Shown: piece after piece, positions 1 through 8,340 of the stretch
Layout of the letters: every line of letters begins with the position of its first letter
Position numbering within the stretch: position 1 is the stretch's first letter
Made by a program: the position numbers and the translations under genes
The notes under the pieces: model-generated
What the model was told of the DNA's origin: nothing
Seen by the model: the letters and a program-made list of their open reading frames with translations, nothing else
Database searches by the model: none
Assembly (NCBI GenBank): GCA_033762375.1
Contig: JANRLQ010000068.1
Span: forward strand, 24,539 to 88,538
Origin: RDXT01 sp033762375
Lineage (GTDB): Bacteria > Bacteroidota > Bacteroidia > J057
Reading direction: 5' to 3'
DNA: 64,000 nt

Positions 1-87
1 TGGACAAAATTCTCCGGACGGGGCAGCAGGATACGGCCCTATAGCCTATACTCACCTGATTATGAGCAACATAAATCCATAATATTC

Positions 88-495
88 ATGGAACTGATAT
101 TCCGGTTACAGGCACCTGCCGCGCTCGTATTTGAGTATCTGACAGATATGCAACTATTTGCCTCGGTGCATCCTGTCATCTCACGGATTGCCCCTCAGGG
201 TAATGGCAGGTACCAGGTATATGAGACCTTGCAGTTGGGGTTTATCCCGGTTTCTTTTACCTATCCGGTCTCCCTTATATCAGACCCGGCCGCTCAAACG
301 GTCCTCATGCAGGCGACGGTTATGGGTGTGACCCATATTGAGATGAAATTTGTGATAACAACCGACTCCGGGGGAACTGTCGTCAGCGAATCTGTCCGAT
401 TCCGGACCCCGCTCCCGGTCAAATGGCTGATGCGGCGTGTATTCAGGCGCCTGCACCAGGTATTGTTTGACAACATCGGGCAGGCGGCCCGATAG
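88..495 (+). CDS. SRPBCC/START-like ligand-binding domain protein
   Basis: This is a 135-residue single-domain protein. The opening pattern (a beta strand followed by 'AALVFEYLTDMQLFASVHP') is typical of the SRPBCC superfamily (polyketide cyclase, START, Bet v 1 fold). Alternating beta strands and a long basic C-terminal helix (about residues 108-133) complete the fold. It has no signal peptide and is presumably cytoplasmic. The family binds hydrophobic ligands in a cavity, but nothing here identifies the ligand or an enzymatic activity. A second, unrelated-looking SRPBCC protein lies at 23155. The ATG at 88 is the only good start. The upstream 87 bases show no clear promoter. Confidence 0.6.
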   Translation: MELIFRLQAPAALVFEYLTDMQLFASVHPVISRIAPQGNGRYQVYETLQLGFIPVSFTYPVSLISDPAAQTVLMQATVMGVTHIEMKFVITTDSGGTVVSESVRFRTPLPVKWLMRRVFRRLHQVLFDNIGQAAR

Positions 496-638
496 ATCCC
501 GGCAGGCCCGGACATTTCAGGCGTTTCATTCGGTCAGATATGCCCCATACTCGGTCAGGCAAACCCGTCACTCGGACAATAGGACATACTTAGGCCGCAG
601 CAAGGATATAGTTTCGTTTCATCAAACAACACCACAGT

Positions 639-1151
639 ATGAAACGAAACACAGCCTTCCATCGCACCGCCTGCCTCATAGGAGCATGTATCCTGACAAA
701 CACCACGCCCCTGGCCGCCCAGGTTCCTGCCTACCTGTCTGACCTGGAACAAGCTGATATGGCGTACGCCTACACTACCTTTTCCCTGGTCAATGGCGTA
801 CTCCTGGGCCTGGGTGTGGCAGTGACCCTGCTGGTAATCGTCTGCATAGGGCACCTGTGCAGGACCCTTATCCAGACAAGCCCCCCCAAAACCCGCAACC
901 GCCGCCGGTTTACGGCCCTGGGGCTGGTCCTGCTGGGACTGAGTATGGCCGGCAGCAGTTGTACCGTCACACAACGGGCGGCGATTTTTTCACAAGGCCC
1001 GTCCCAGCCGACCGGAGACCGCTGGTGTCCTCAACATTACCACCAGGCCGATGCAGAATTTCCGGACCTCACCCGGACAGTCGGATACCCGGTCCCACGT
1101 CTGACCTTCTGCCGGTACTGCGGCCAGCGGATCGTCCGCCGCCAGCCCTGA
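639..1151 (+). CDS. Hypothetical membrane protein with C-terminal zinc-ribbon-like Cys pairs
   Basis: I do not recognise this 170-residue protein. It has an N-terminal signal-like helix ending near 'PLAAQ', a hydrophobic segment at about residues 48-74, a second at about 91-108 that runs into 'GSSC', and a hydrophilic tail. The tail holds 'WCPQHYH' and 'CRYCGQRI', a CPxH...CxxC arrangement that could bind one zinc or form disulfides. The gene stands alone between the SRPBCC gene and the FKBP/TPR gene. A weak TAgtTTcG box lies at 608-615. Base composition is like its chromosomal neighbours. The function is unknown. Confidence 0.5.
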   Translation: MKRNTAFHRTACLIGACILTNTTPLAAQVPAYLSDLEQADMAYAYTTFSLVNGVLLGLGVAVTLLVIVCIGHLCRTLIQTSPPKTRNRRRFTALGLVLLGLSMAGSSCTVTQRAAIFSQGPSQPTGDRWCPQHYHQADAEFPDLTRTVGYPVPRLTFCRYCGQRIVRRQP

Positions 1152-1236
1152 TCACCTGCCATACCCGGCTTCGGGTTATGCCTGAAGCCCTTCCGTTCAC
1201 TTTCCTATTTTTTTTTAACACGCATTACACACGCAC

Positions 1237-1995
1237 ATGATGTCCAAACTGTTTTTTGCCTGCACGCTGGCATGCCTCAGCGTCCTGACCCTCTCCGCCC
1301 AAAGTGGCGTCTCCCGCTCCGGAGTGAAGTACACGATCCTGCAAGCCGGTACCGGGCCTGCGCCTGCCACCGGCCAGGAGGTACTCCTCCATGTCGAGGT
1401 GACGGACAACGCCGGTAAGGTCATTTTTTCCTCCCGCGAGATGGGTTGTTATGTCCATGAAACGGTGGGCACAGCGGCTGATCCCATTGACAAAGCCCGC
1501 GAAGAACTGCTCATGCAGATGAAACAAGGCAGTAAATACCGCGAGGAAGCGCCCAAAAGCCTGCTGCCCGCTGACCACCCTGCCCGGAAAGAAGCAGGAG
1601 ACTACCTGGTCGCCGTCATCGAACTGGCGGAGGTGATGGAAGCCACTCCCTCCGGAACCCATCTGATCGTGGAGACTGCCGAGAAAAGTGGTGTCCCTGC
1701 TGCCGAGGCGCAGTTTAAGGCCTTGCAGCAACACAACCCCAAGGGTTATACTTTTTTCGAATGGGACATGAACATGGCAGGGTACAAGGCCCTGGAAGCC
1801 AAACAATACGACCAGGCTGTTGCCTTTTTTACCATGAACACGACCCTGCATCCGGCTTCTGCCAATGCTTACGACAGCCTCGGCGATGGATACGCAGCTA
1901 AGGGCGACAAAGAAAAAGCAAAAGCCAGCTACCAAAAAGCTTTTCAGCTCAATCCTGCCTTCACGTTCAGCAAAGAAAAAATGGACAAGCTCTAA
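1237..1995 (+). CDS. Secreted FKBP-like domain plus TPR protein
   Basis: A signal peptide (residues 1-21, ending 'LSAQ') suggests a periplasmic or envelope protein. Residues 25-135 resemble an FKBP-type peptidyl-prolyl isomerase: 'GVKYTILQAGTGPAPATGQ' matches the usual opening strand, and 'EVLLHVEVTDNAGKVIFSS' the next. The aromatic active-site residues of true FKBPs are not obvious, so it may be a non-catalytic FKBP fold. Residues 180-250 contain two TPR-like helical pairs ('AYDSLGDGYAAKGDKEKAKASY' core) for protein contacts. A second ATG lies directly after the first, so the start is uncertain by one codon. It is followed after 54 bp by a co-oriented SnoaL-like lipoprotein gene. Confidence 0.65.
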   Translation: MMSKLFFACTLACLSVLTLSAQSGVSRSGVKYTILQAGTGPAPATGQEVLLHVEVTDNAGKVIFSSREMGCYVHETVGTAADPIDKAREELLMQMKQGSKYREEAPKSLLPADHPARKEAGDYLVAVIELAEVMEATPSGTHLIVETAEKSGVPAAEAQFKALQQHNPKGYTFFEWDMNMAGYKALEAKQYDQAVAFFTMNTTLHPASANAYDSLGDGYAAKGDKEKAKASYQKAFQLNPAFTFSKEKMDKL

Positions 1996-2049
1996 GCCAG
2001 CCGCTCCCCTCGTTTCTTTTTTTTTCACGTAACGAACTACACATTCACC

Positions 2050-2541
2050 ATGCGTAACACCGCTTTTTTCACCCTTCTCGGCGCGCTGATCCTGGCCGCC
2101 TGCCAACCCACACCGGCCTCAAACCCCGTGGCACAGGACGCGCCCAAACCTGATCTCACGAAGATCAAGGCCGAAATAAGAGCCATAGAAGATGCCTGGG
2201 CTGCTGCCTCTAATGCCAAAGATGTCGCCACCATTGTGGGCTTTTATGCCGACGACGCCATCAGCATGAACGACGACCAGCCGATGCTCGTGGGCAAAGC
2301 CGCTATCCAAACAGGCGTGGAAGCGGAGATGGCCAAACGCAAAGTAAAAGCAAAGACCACCTTCGAAACCTTAGACTTGTACGGCGACGAAAACCGCGTG
2401 ACAGAAGTCGGAAAAACAACGGTCACAGACAGTACCGGCAAGGTGATCTATGCGGGTAAATATATGGCCGTATGGGAAAAACGCAACGGGAAATGGCTGA
2501 CGATCCGGGACATAAGCAACGACGACAAAAAGGAAGGTTAG
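2050..2541 (+). CDS. SnoaL-like (DUF4440) lipoprotein
   Basis: The N-terminus 'LILAAC' gives a lipobox with Cys18, so the mature protein is probably lipidated and anchored to a membrane. The rest is one NTF2/SnoaL-like cone fold of the DUF4440 type: 'IRAIEDAWAAASNAKDVATI', then 'FYADDAISMNDDQPMLVGKAAI', then C-terminal strands ending 'GKWLTIRDISND'. Such domains bind small molecules or act as isomerases, and many are of unknown function. A second SnoaL-like gene follows after about 100 bp on the same strand, probably an old duplication or a co-transcribed partner. Confidence 0.7.
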   Translation: MRNTAFFTLLGALILAACQPTPASNPVAQDAPKPDLTKIKAEIRAIEDAWAAASNAKDVATIVGFYADDAISMNDDQPMLVGKAAIQTGVEAEMAKRKVKAKTTFETLDLYGDENRVTEVGKTTVTDSTGKVIYAGKYMAVWEKRNGKWLTIRDISNDDKKEG

Positions 2542-2645
2542 GCGATGTAGCATGGGCGTGGCATAGGGCCACGCCCATACTATCCCGGCCGCTCATGTCA
2601 CCCACACCCTACACCTGTTTACAACCCTTTTACACTCAACTCCCA

Positions 2646-3095
2646 ATGAAAAATCTCATTTTTTTGGCTGTCCTCCTCTGCGCCGCACTCAGCACCCGCG
2701 CACAAGATGCCACTGCTGAAATGCTGGCACTCGGTAACGCCTGGAAAACCGCCTTTGAGCGGGGTGATGCTGCTGCGGTGGCTGCCCTGTACAGCGAAAA
2801 CGTAACCTATGTACAAGCCGAAGACGGCAGTACCTCAACCCGAACCCGTGCAGCGGTCGAAGCAAGTCTGAAAAAAACCCTGGAAACCACGACCGGAACC
2901 CTCGAATTTGCCCCCAACTGTGCAGGTACCTGGTTGCCTAATGGGAAAGCCCGGTTTACAGGTGATTTTACCCAAACGATGACCGACAAAACAACGGGCC
3001 AAACAGAGGTGTTTCATGGCTCCTTTGACCACCTGGCCGTGAAAGAAAATGGCCAGTGGAAACTGTGTCAGGTGCAGGTAACCCCCAGGGAATAA
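2646..3095 (+). CDS. Secreted SnoaL-like domain protein
   Basis: This is a 149-residue protein with a signal peptide (residues 1-20, ending 'STRAQ') and a single NTF2/SnoaL-like domain. It has the DUF4440 pattern 'ALGNAWKTAFERGDAAAVAALYSENVTYVQ' (about residues 26-56) and closes with 'ENGQWKLCQVQ'. The ATG at 2646 is preferred over an in-frame upstream start because it begins the signal peptide directly. It is a homologue of the upstream lipoprotein but lacks a lipobox. The function is unknown. The two genes may act together in the envelope (inference from adjacency only). Confidence 0.65.
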   Translation: MKNLIFLAVLLCAALSTRAQDATAEMLALGNAWKTAFERGDAAAVAALYSENVTYVQAEDGSTSTRTRAAVEASLKKTLETTTGTLEFAPNCAGTWLPNGKARFTGDFTQTMTDKTTGQTEVFHGSFDHLAVKENGQWKLCQVQVTPRE

Positions 3096-3196
3096 ATACG
3101 GTCCGGGGTCGGGGCGGCCGACGGTTGCCCCGATACCTGATTTCTCCGCTGGCGCAGGTGTCACGCCTTGTGTACAGGCCCGTATGCAGCGGGTGA

Positions 3197-3781
3197 TCAA
3201 TCCTCAAACACCTCCGTCACATTCACCGCCAGATTCGGAACAATGGGTGTGCTGAGCAGGTCACCTTCCACTACAGGCGGGAGACCGATATAGTAACCTT
3301 GTTCGTTCAGCTTCCAGACCTGGATGGTTTTTTCAGTGGGTGAAACGATCCAGTATTCGAGTACCCCGGCCTCCTGGTAGAGTTCAAACTTGTCGCGCAT
3401 TTCGGTGCGGCTATTGCCTGGGGAGAGGATTTCGACGATAAGGTCGGGAGCACCGTTGCAGCCGCGGTCATCCAGCTTGGAGCGGTCACAAATGACACAG
3501 AGATCGGGTTGGACGACGGTGATCACGTCTTTATCTTCACGCTTACGCGCAAGCCGTACATCAAAAGGAGCAACATAAACTTTGCAGGTAGTTTTCCACA
3601 AAGCATTCCCAAGTGAGACGGATAAATTGCGACTAATATCCTGATGTCTTCGCGAAGGCGCAGACATCTGACGAATCTTACCGCGCAGCAATTCTACCCG
3701 CTCCTCAAACTGCCAAAGCAAGTAGTCAGCGTAGGTGTAGGTACCGTTAGGATCTAGTTGATCGAGCGAAGTAATGGGCAT
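3197..3781 (-). CDS. Uma2-family (DUF820) putative endonuclease, copy 1
   Basis: This 194-residue protein is of the Uma2/DUF820 family, a PD-(D/E)XK restriction-endonuclease-like fold common in cyanobacteria and some Bacteroidota. Family signatures are 'GAPDLIVEILSPGNSRTE', 'KFELYQEAGVLEYWIV' and a C-terminal strand 'STPIVPNLAVNVTEVFED'. The start at 3781 was chosen over one 13 codons upstream because it gives the same length and N-terminus ('M-x-ITSL-x-QLDP') as the paralogue at 7533-8117. Most of the protein is nearly identical between copies; they differ mainly around residues 50-70 and in the last third. The biological role of the family is unclear. Confidence 0.8.
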   Translation of the reverse strand: MPITSLDQLDPNGTYTYADYLLWQFEERVELLRGKIRQMSAPSRRHQDISRNLSVSLGNALWKTTCKVYVAPFDVRLARKREDKDVITVVQPDLCVICDRSKLDDRGCNGAPDLIVEILSPGNSRTEMRDKFELYQEAGVLEYWIVSPTEKTIQVWKLNEQGYYIGLPPVVEGDLLSTPIVPNLAVNVTEVFED

Positions 3782-4024
3782 AACATCCAAGGTTGATGAC
3801 ACACCCGCGAATATAGGCATTTTTTGCTTGGCAAACAGCCACGCCGGTGAATCAACGCAGGCAGGCTGGGCTGCCTGTTCTTACCTGCGGCCCGTGACCA
3901 GTTGCTACACACACCTTCTCCCGGCACCTGCTCAGGCGGCCAGATTTGAGTTTAGGTTTGGTTTGCCTGAACAGGTGCTATTTCCCTTATGCTGAGTATA
4001 TTACACACCTAACCCCTTGTAACA

Positions 4025-5776
4025 ATGAAAAACAAACGCTGCTTTTTTCCCCTCCTCGGATTGATCCTGTTGTCATCCACCCGCTGTTTCGCCCAGCATG
4101 ACCATCATGTGGACGATACACAAGCAACCGCCTCGCACAGCCATAACCACCTTGCCCACATGCAGGCATCGAGGGCCCAGAATTTTTATATCCACAACCT
4201 GCCAGCGCCCCAATTGATGACCGGCATCGGGCAGTCGGATATGAAGATTGTGACCCAATCCGAAAAAACGCAGGCCTATTTTAACCAGGGGCTGAACCTC
4301 CTGCACGATTTTTGGGATTTTGAAGCCTACCGCGCCTTTAAAGAAGCCATCCGGCACGACTCAACGGCGATTATGCCCTATTGGGGGCTGCTCCAAACCC
4401 CCGGTCCCGATGAGGACAGCGTACTCATGTATCAGAAAAAAATGGCAGTTGCTCAATTAAAAAAGCTGATCAAAACCGCCAATGAGCACGAGAAACTATA
4501 TGCCGAAATAGCCCTGCTGGGCGATTCGCTCCAGGAAAAAGCCTATCCCGAGATCGTCAAAAAATATGAAGTGATTATCTATAAATTTCCCGAAGATGTG
4601 GATGCTAAATTATTTTTAGCCCTGGGCAACATGAGCGGTTTTGATACCGACATGAACCCCAACGAGGGACAAATGTACAGCGAACTTCTGCTCAGAGAGG
4701 TACAACGCATTGCCCCCCAAAACCATGCTTTTCACCACTATTGGATTCACGTCATGGAGCATTGCTGTCCGGAGCGCGCCCTGGCGAGTGCTGATGCGTT
4801 GACGGCATTGGCGCCCCGCTCGGGGCATATTGTCCACATGCCGGGCCATATTTACAACCGGGTCGGCGACTACCAACGGGCGCACGATGCTTTTGTGGCG
4901 GCCGTACGGGTAGATTCAGCCTACATGAAAAACGAGGGGATCCAGGAGGTGGACAACTGGAATTACATCCACAATATCAACTATTTAATCAACAACTGTG
5001 TCCACGATGGCCGGTACCGTGAGGCACTTCTGTATGCTGAAAAGCTGAAGAACATGAAAGCCGACAAAGCCAGGAAAGACCTGTATGACGGCACTTTTTT
5101 TAACCAGGGCATACTCGCACCCGCCAAAATGGAAATGGCTTTTGGCCATTGGGACAGAGCGGTGGCTCAACTTGAAAAAGTCACAAATCATGACAGCATT
5201 TTTAGTGTGGCCAGCATGGAATTTAAAAAGGGCCTGACCCTTTTTGCCAAAGGGATGGATGCCCTTGAGAAAAACAAGGTCAGCGACGCGATACAATATT
5301 CAAATGGGTTGGATGCCATACTCTGGCGAAATGAAAAGCAGTCGGGAGCGGAAAACTCCTTAAACCAACCCTTTGATCGTTTTTCCTGGGGCTATCAAAA
5401 TACCTTAAACACAGCCAGTTTAGAGTTGCAGGGCTCCATAGCCAGCCATCAGGGCAACTTTGTACAGGCTACAGAGTTGCTGGCGAAAGCGCAGAAAAAT
5501 GAAACAGAACTGGGCTACGGTGAGCCACCGTTATATGCCCGGCCTGTGGCCATGAGCATCGCACGCGCCTACGAGCAAGCGGGAAAATGGGACAAGGCCA
5601 TTGAAACCTACCAGGAATTGCTCAACAGATTTCCCCAAAGTGCGTATGTGCTTCAGGCGTTGACACTGGCGTATGCCCAAAAAGGCGATGCAGAAAACGC
5701 CAAAGCGTTTGAAAGCCAACTCAAAGCAGCGTGTCAATATGCGGATGAAGGGATGTACACGATCAAAAGAAAGTAG
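4025..5776 (+). CDS. Secreted TPR repeat protein
   Basis: This is a 583-residue protein with a signal peptide (about residues 1-24, ending 'RCFAQ') and a histidine-rich mature N-terminus ('HDHHVDD', 'HSHNHLAHMQ') that could bind metal. The remainder is built of TPR-like helical repeats. The most regular are 'QAYFNQGLNLLHDFWDFEAYRAFKEAI' (about residues 80-110) and repeats near residues 270-300 and 500-560. Similar proteins are common in Bacteroidota and Proteobacteria, often with no assigned role. It lies alone between a Uma2 gene and an ATPase gene, convergent with the latter. Protein scaffolding in the envelope is the likely general role. Confidence 0.65.
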   Translation: MKNKRCFFPLLGLILLSSTRCFAQHDHHVDDTQATASHSHNHLAHMQASRAQNFYIHNLPAPQLMTGIGQSDMKIVTQSEKTQAYFNQGLNLLHDFWDFEAYRAFKEAIRHDSTAIMPYWGLLQTPGPDEDSVLMYQKKMAVAQLKKLIKTANEHEKLYAEIALLGDSLQEKAYPEIVKKYEVIIYKFPEDVDAKLFLALGNMSGFDTDMNPNEGQMYSELLLREVQRIAPQNHAFHHYWIHVMEHCCPERALASADALTALAPRSGHIVHMPGHIYNRVGDYQRAHDAFVAAVRVDSAYMKNEGIQEVDNWNYIHNINYLINNCVHDGRYREALLYAEKLKNMKADKARKDLYDGTFFNQGILAPAKMEMAFGHWDRAVAQLEKVTNHDSIFSVASMEFKKGLTLFAKGMDALEKNKVSDAIQYSNGLDAILWRNEKQSGAENSLNQPFDRFSWGYQNTLNTASLELQGSIASHQGNFVQATELLAKAQKNETELGYGEPPLYARPVAMSIARAYEQAGKWDKAIETYQELLNRFPQSAYVLQALTLAYAQKGDAENAKAFESQLKAACQYADEGMYTIKRK

Positions 5777-5891
5777 TATAACACATCCCATGCGTTAAAG
5801 TATGAGCGTCCTGACGATTTTTTAAAAGACGTCATAGCTTTTCTGTCACGGATAAAAACCAGTGCCGGGAGAAGGTGAGCGACCGAGCTGC

Positions 5892-7337
5892 TCACACAGC
5901 CTCAAACAGGGCATCCATCGTGATCTGGTTTTGAATCACACCGAGGTAGTGTTCGTTGGATTTTGCGCCAAAGGCTGTGAGCAGCGTGAAAAAAACTGAT
6001 TTGCGGGTACCTGTTTTTTCGATAAACACGCGCCTTTTGGTGCGTAACGTGGCAGCATACTTTTTATCAATGGTGAAAACATCGCCCGAAAATTTGATTT
6101 CGATGAGGTTGATGCAATTGTCTTTCCGGTCAAGCAACAGATCAATTTGTGCGCCCTCTTCGCCGGGTTCTTTGGCGACAAATCGCCAGGGCGATTGTTC
6201 TGTATAAAGGCCGGAAATGCCAAGCGCTTTTTTGATTTGTGGTACGTGTTTCAGGCAAAGGTTTTCGAAAGCGAAACCGCTCCAGCTTACCCATGAAGCG
6301 CCGGAAGACCGGGACAGCCAGGCACCAGGCCCCAGCGCTTTGCTGCCTTCAACAAATTTGTAGTAAAAATGAGAATACTCATCACCCAGCTTAAAGAGGG
6401 TATCTTTGGTGGTTTTGTTAAACGGAGTGTACCCGAGGATAAAACCCGATTCCGCGAGTTCTTCTATAACTTTCGTGGCACTGCCGCCGGAGAGTATCCC
6501 ACAAGCTTCGAGTATTTCGGTGCGGGTCAGGCCGGAAGGTTTTTCAGCCAGTGCGCGGACAACGGCGAGGTGTTTGTCGGCATTTTCAAACAAGGCCGCG
6601 TACAGGTTTCGGTGCTCATCGCTCAGCCAGCCATCGGGTGTAAAGTACAGACGGTCAATCGCTTGTGCCACGCTGTCACCGGGGCGGATACCGTTGAGAT
6701 ATTGTGGGATCCCCCCTATGGCCATGTACAGTTGCAGGATGGAATAGCGGTCGAGGTGAATATGTCTGGCGTGCAAAAACTGCTCTGTTTCGTACAGGTT
6801 AAAAGGCATGAGCCGGATGCGTTGCGTAAGCCGGTTGTGCAAGCCCCCTTTGTTGCGCACCACATTCTGAATCATCCAGGAGGCCGCCGAGCCACAAATC
6901 ACGACTACCATATTGGGGTTGCGAGACGCCCAACTGTTCCAAAAATGATCAAAAGCCGACAAAAAACCGGACCTGGGCGTATCAAACCAGGGGAATTCAT
7001 CAAAAAACACAACCTGCTTTTGCCCTGTTACGGCCTGGCTTTCCAAAAAATGAATCAGCATCCGAAAGGCCTGCAACCAACTGCGCGGAATGGCCATCGG
7101 CAACTCCGGATTGAGACGAAGGGAAAGGGTTTCGCTGAAATTTTCAAGCTGCCCGGCGAGTGTTGCGTTTTTGATACCCGAAATCTCAAACACCGTATGT
7201 GGGCCATAGACCGTACGAATCAAGTAGGTTTTTCCGACCCGCCTTCGCCCATATACGGCGATCAGCTCGGCTTGCGGCGATGCCATAGCATCGTTCAGGG
7301 CTTGAATCTCCGGTTTTCGTCCGATCAACTGATGCAT
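5892..7337 (-). CDS. AAA-type ATPase with C-terminal nuclease-like domain (DUF234 type)
   Basis: This 481-residue protein is of the archaeal-type ATPase family. Residues 30-37 form the Walker A motif (GRRRVGKT), and 'VVFFDEFPW' (about 109-117) is Walker B with Asp113 and Glu114. A winged-helix region follows ('KPSGLTRTEILEACG', about 265-285). The C-terminal third has 'QIDLLLDR' and 'INLIEIKFS', the spacing of a PD-(D/E)XK nuclease-like DUF234 domain. Such ATPases are dispersed, horizontally mobile genes; their substrates are not established. It lies between the two Uma2 paralogues and is preceded by a tandem promoter-like repeat. Confidence 0.75.
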   Translation of the reverse strand: MHQLIGRKPEIQALNDAMASPQAELIAVYGRRRVGKTYLIRTVYGPHTVFEISGIKNATLAGQLENFSETLSLRLNPELPMAIPRSWLQAFRMLIHFLESQAVTGQKQVVFFDEFPWFDTPRSGFLSAFDHFWNSWASRNPNMVVVICGSAASWMIQNVVRNKGGLHNRLTQRIRLMPFNLYETEQFLHARHIHLDRYSILQLYMAIGGIPQYLNGIRPGDSVAQAIDRLYFTPDGWLSDEHRNLYAALFENADKHLAVVRALAEKPSGLTRTEILEACGILSGGSATKVIEELAESGFILGYTPFNKTTKDTLFKLGDEYSHFYYKFVEGSKALGPGAWLSRSSGASWVSWSGFAFENLCLKHVPQIKKALGISGLYTEQSPWRFVAKEPGEEGAQIDLLLDRKDNCINLIEIKFSGDVFTIDKKYAATLRTKRRVFIEKTGTRKSVFFTLLTAFGAKSNEHYLGVIQNQITMDALFEAV

Positions 7338-7368
7338 AGAACCATATATGTAGCCAAAAGCCGTTTCC

Positions 7369-7376
7369 CAAAGATA
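7369..7376 (-). promoter_or_regulatory. Candidate -7 box of the ATPase gene
   Basis: On the minus strand this reads TATCTTTG, a perfect match to the Bacteroidota TAnnTTTG box. It is 31 bases upstream of the ATPase start codon, allowing a leader of about 25 bases. No well-placed -33 TTG was found (the nearest is 16 bases upstream), so the call is tentative. It abuts repeat unit 1 of the tandem element. Confidence 0.4.
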
Positions 7377-7469
7377 GTTTTGGCTGCGTATGCAACATTA
7401 TATTCGGCCAAAACTCACTCAAAAATAGTAGTTTTGGCTGAGTATGTAACATTATATCCGGCCAAAACG
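7376..7469. repeat. Two tandem 40-bp units, each bounded by inverted AGTTTTGGC/GCCAAAAC
   Basis: Unit 1 (7376-7415) and unit 2 (7430-7469) are about 90% identical and start 54 bp apart. Each opens with AGTTTTGGC and closes with its inverted complement (the last base differs in unit 2), with a conserved centre containing AACATTATAT. On the minus strand each unit is followed by a TAnnTTTG-like box (TATCTTTG at 7376-7369, TATTTTTG at 7427-7420). The element sits in the leader region of the ATPase gene, so it could be an operator array or a mobile small repeat. Confidence 0.7.
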
Positions 7470-7532
7470 CATATTTTTCTTTTCACCTTCATTAAACCGC
7501 TCATCACATGCATCCCGCTGGCACCAGGAGGA

Positions 7533-8117
7533 TCAATCCTCAAACACCTCCGTCACATCCACCGCGAGATTCGGTACGATGGACGTAGTGACCATATCCC
7601 CCTCCACTTTGGGTTGGTAGCTGACGTACAAGCCCTGGTCGTTGAGGAGCCAGACCCGGATCGTTTTGTCTGCGGGTGAGACGATCCAGTATTCAAGCAC
7701 CCCGGCCTCCTGGTAGAGTTCAAACTTGTCTTTCATCTCGGTGCGGCTGTTGCCTGGCGAGAGGATTTCGATGATCAGGTCGGGGGCACCGTTACAGCCG
7801 CGGTCGTCCAGTTTGGAGCGGTCACAAATGACGCAGAGGTCAGGCTGGACGACGGTGATCACATCTTTGTCTTCGCGCATGCGGGTGAGGCGCACGTCGA
7901 AGGGGGCATTGTACACTTTGCAAGGGCTTTTGAGCAAAGCGGTCATGAGCGCGTATTGTATTTTACCACTAATATCCTGGTGCCTGCGATTGGGCGCAGA
8001 CATCTGACGGATCTTACCGCGCAACAATTCTACCCGCTCCTCAAACTGCCAGTCCAGGTAGTCAGCGTAGGTATAGGTACCGTCAGGATCGAGTTGGCTG
8101 AGGGAGGTAATGGTCAT
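7533..8117 (-). CDS. Uma2-family (DUF820) putative endonuclease, copy 2
   Basis: This is a 194-residue paralogue of the protein encoded at 3197-3781, with the same family motifs ('GAPDLIIEILSPGNSRTEM', 'KFELYQEAGVLEYWIV'). The nucleotide sequence is also very similar, including the 3' end (TCAAACACCTCCGTCACA). Differences cluster around residues 50-70 and in the last third. Both copies are on the minus strand with the TPR and ATPase genes between them, so a segmental duplication or two insertions of the same mobile gene are possible. Biochemical function is unknown beyond the nuclease fold. Confidence 0.8.
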   Translation of the reverse strand: MTITSLSQLDPDGTYTYADYLDWQFEERVELLRGKIRQMSAPNRRHQDISGKIQYALMTALLKSPCKVYNAPFDVRLTRMREDKDVITVVQPDLCVICDRSKLDDRGCNGAPDLIIEILSPGNSRTEMKDKFELYQEAGVLEYWIVSPADKTIRVWLLNDQGLYVSYQPKVEGDMVTTSIVPNLAVDVTEVFED

Positions 8118-8238
8118 AAGGATCGTATGACGGTTCTTAACTCAAAAATACGTATTTTCCCGCAAACAGGTTCCCTTTCACCCACGATTATATGCACCTC
8201 CAGGCAGATGTCAGCATTTCAGGATTGTGTGACCCGCT

Positions 8239-8267
8239 TACTTGTGTCGGCGCTGCCGACACAAGTA
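8239..8267. repeat. 13-bp perfect inverted repeat with 3-nt loop
   Basis: TACTTGTGTCGGC (8239-8251) pairs with GCCGACACAAGTA (8255-8267) around a GCT loop. It lies 73 bases upstream of the dioxygenase-like gene. There is no T-run on the + strand, so it is not a standard terminator. An operator or leader structure is possible. Confidence 0.7.
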
Positions 8268-8340
8268 CAAGATCGGGCCATCAAATCAAAATATACCACA
8301 CCCAGCCAACCCCCTATTGTTTACTTCAACCCTCAGTTAC

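Noticed and set aside
7376..7469. CRISPR array
   Set aside because: There are only two repeat units, with conserved rather than unique centres, and no cas genes in the window.
6369..7679. Open frame of about 435 codons antisense to the ATPase gene
   Set aside because: The opposite strand carries Walker A and B motifs and a family-length protein. The antisense frame has no motif.
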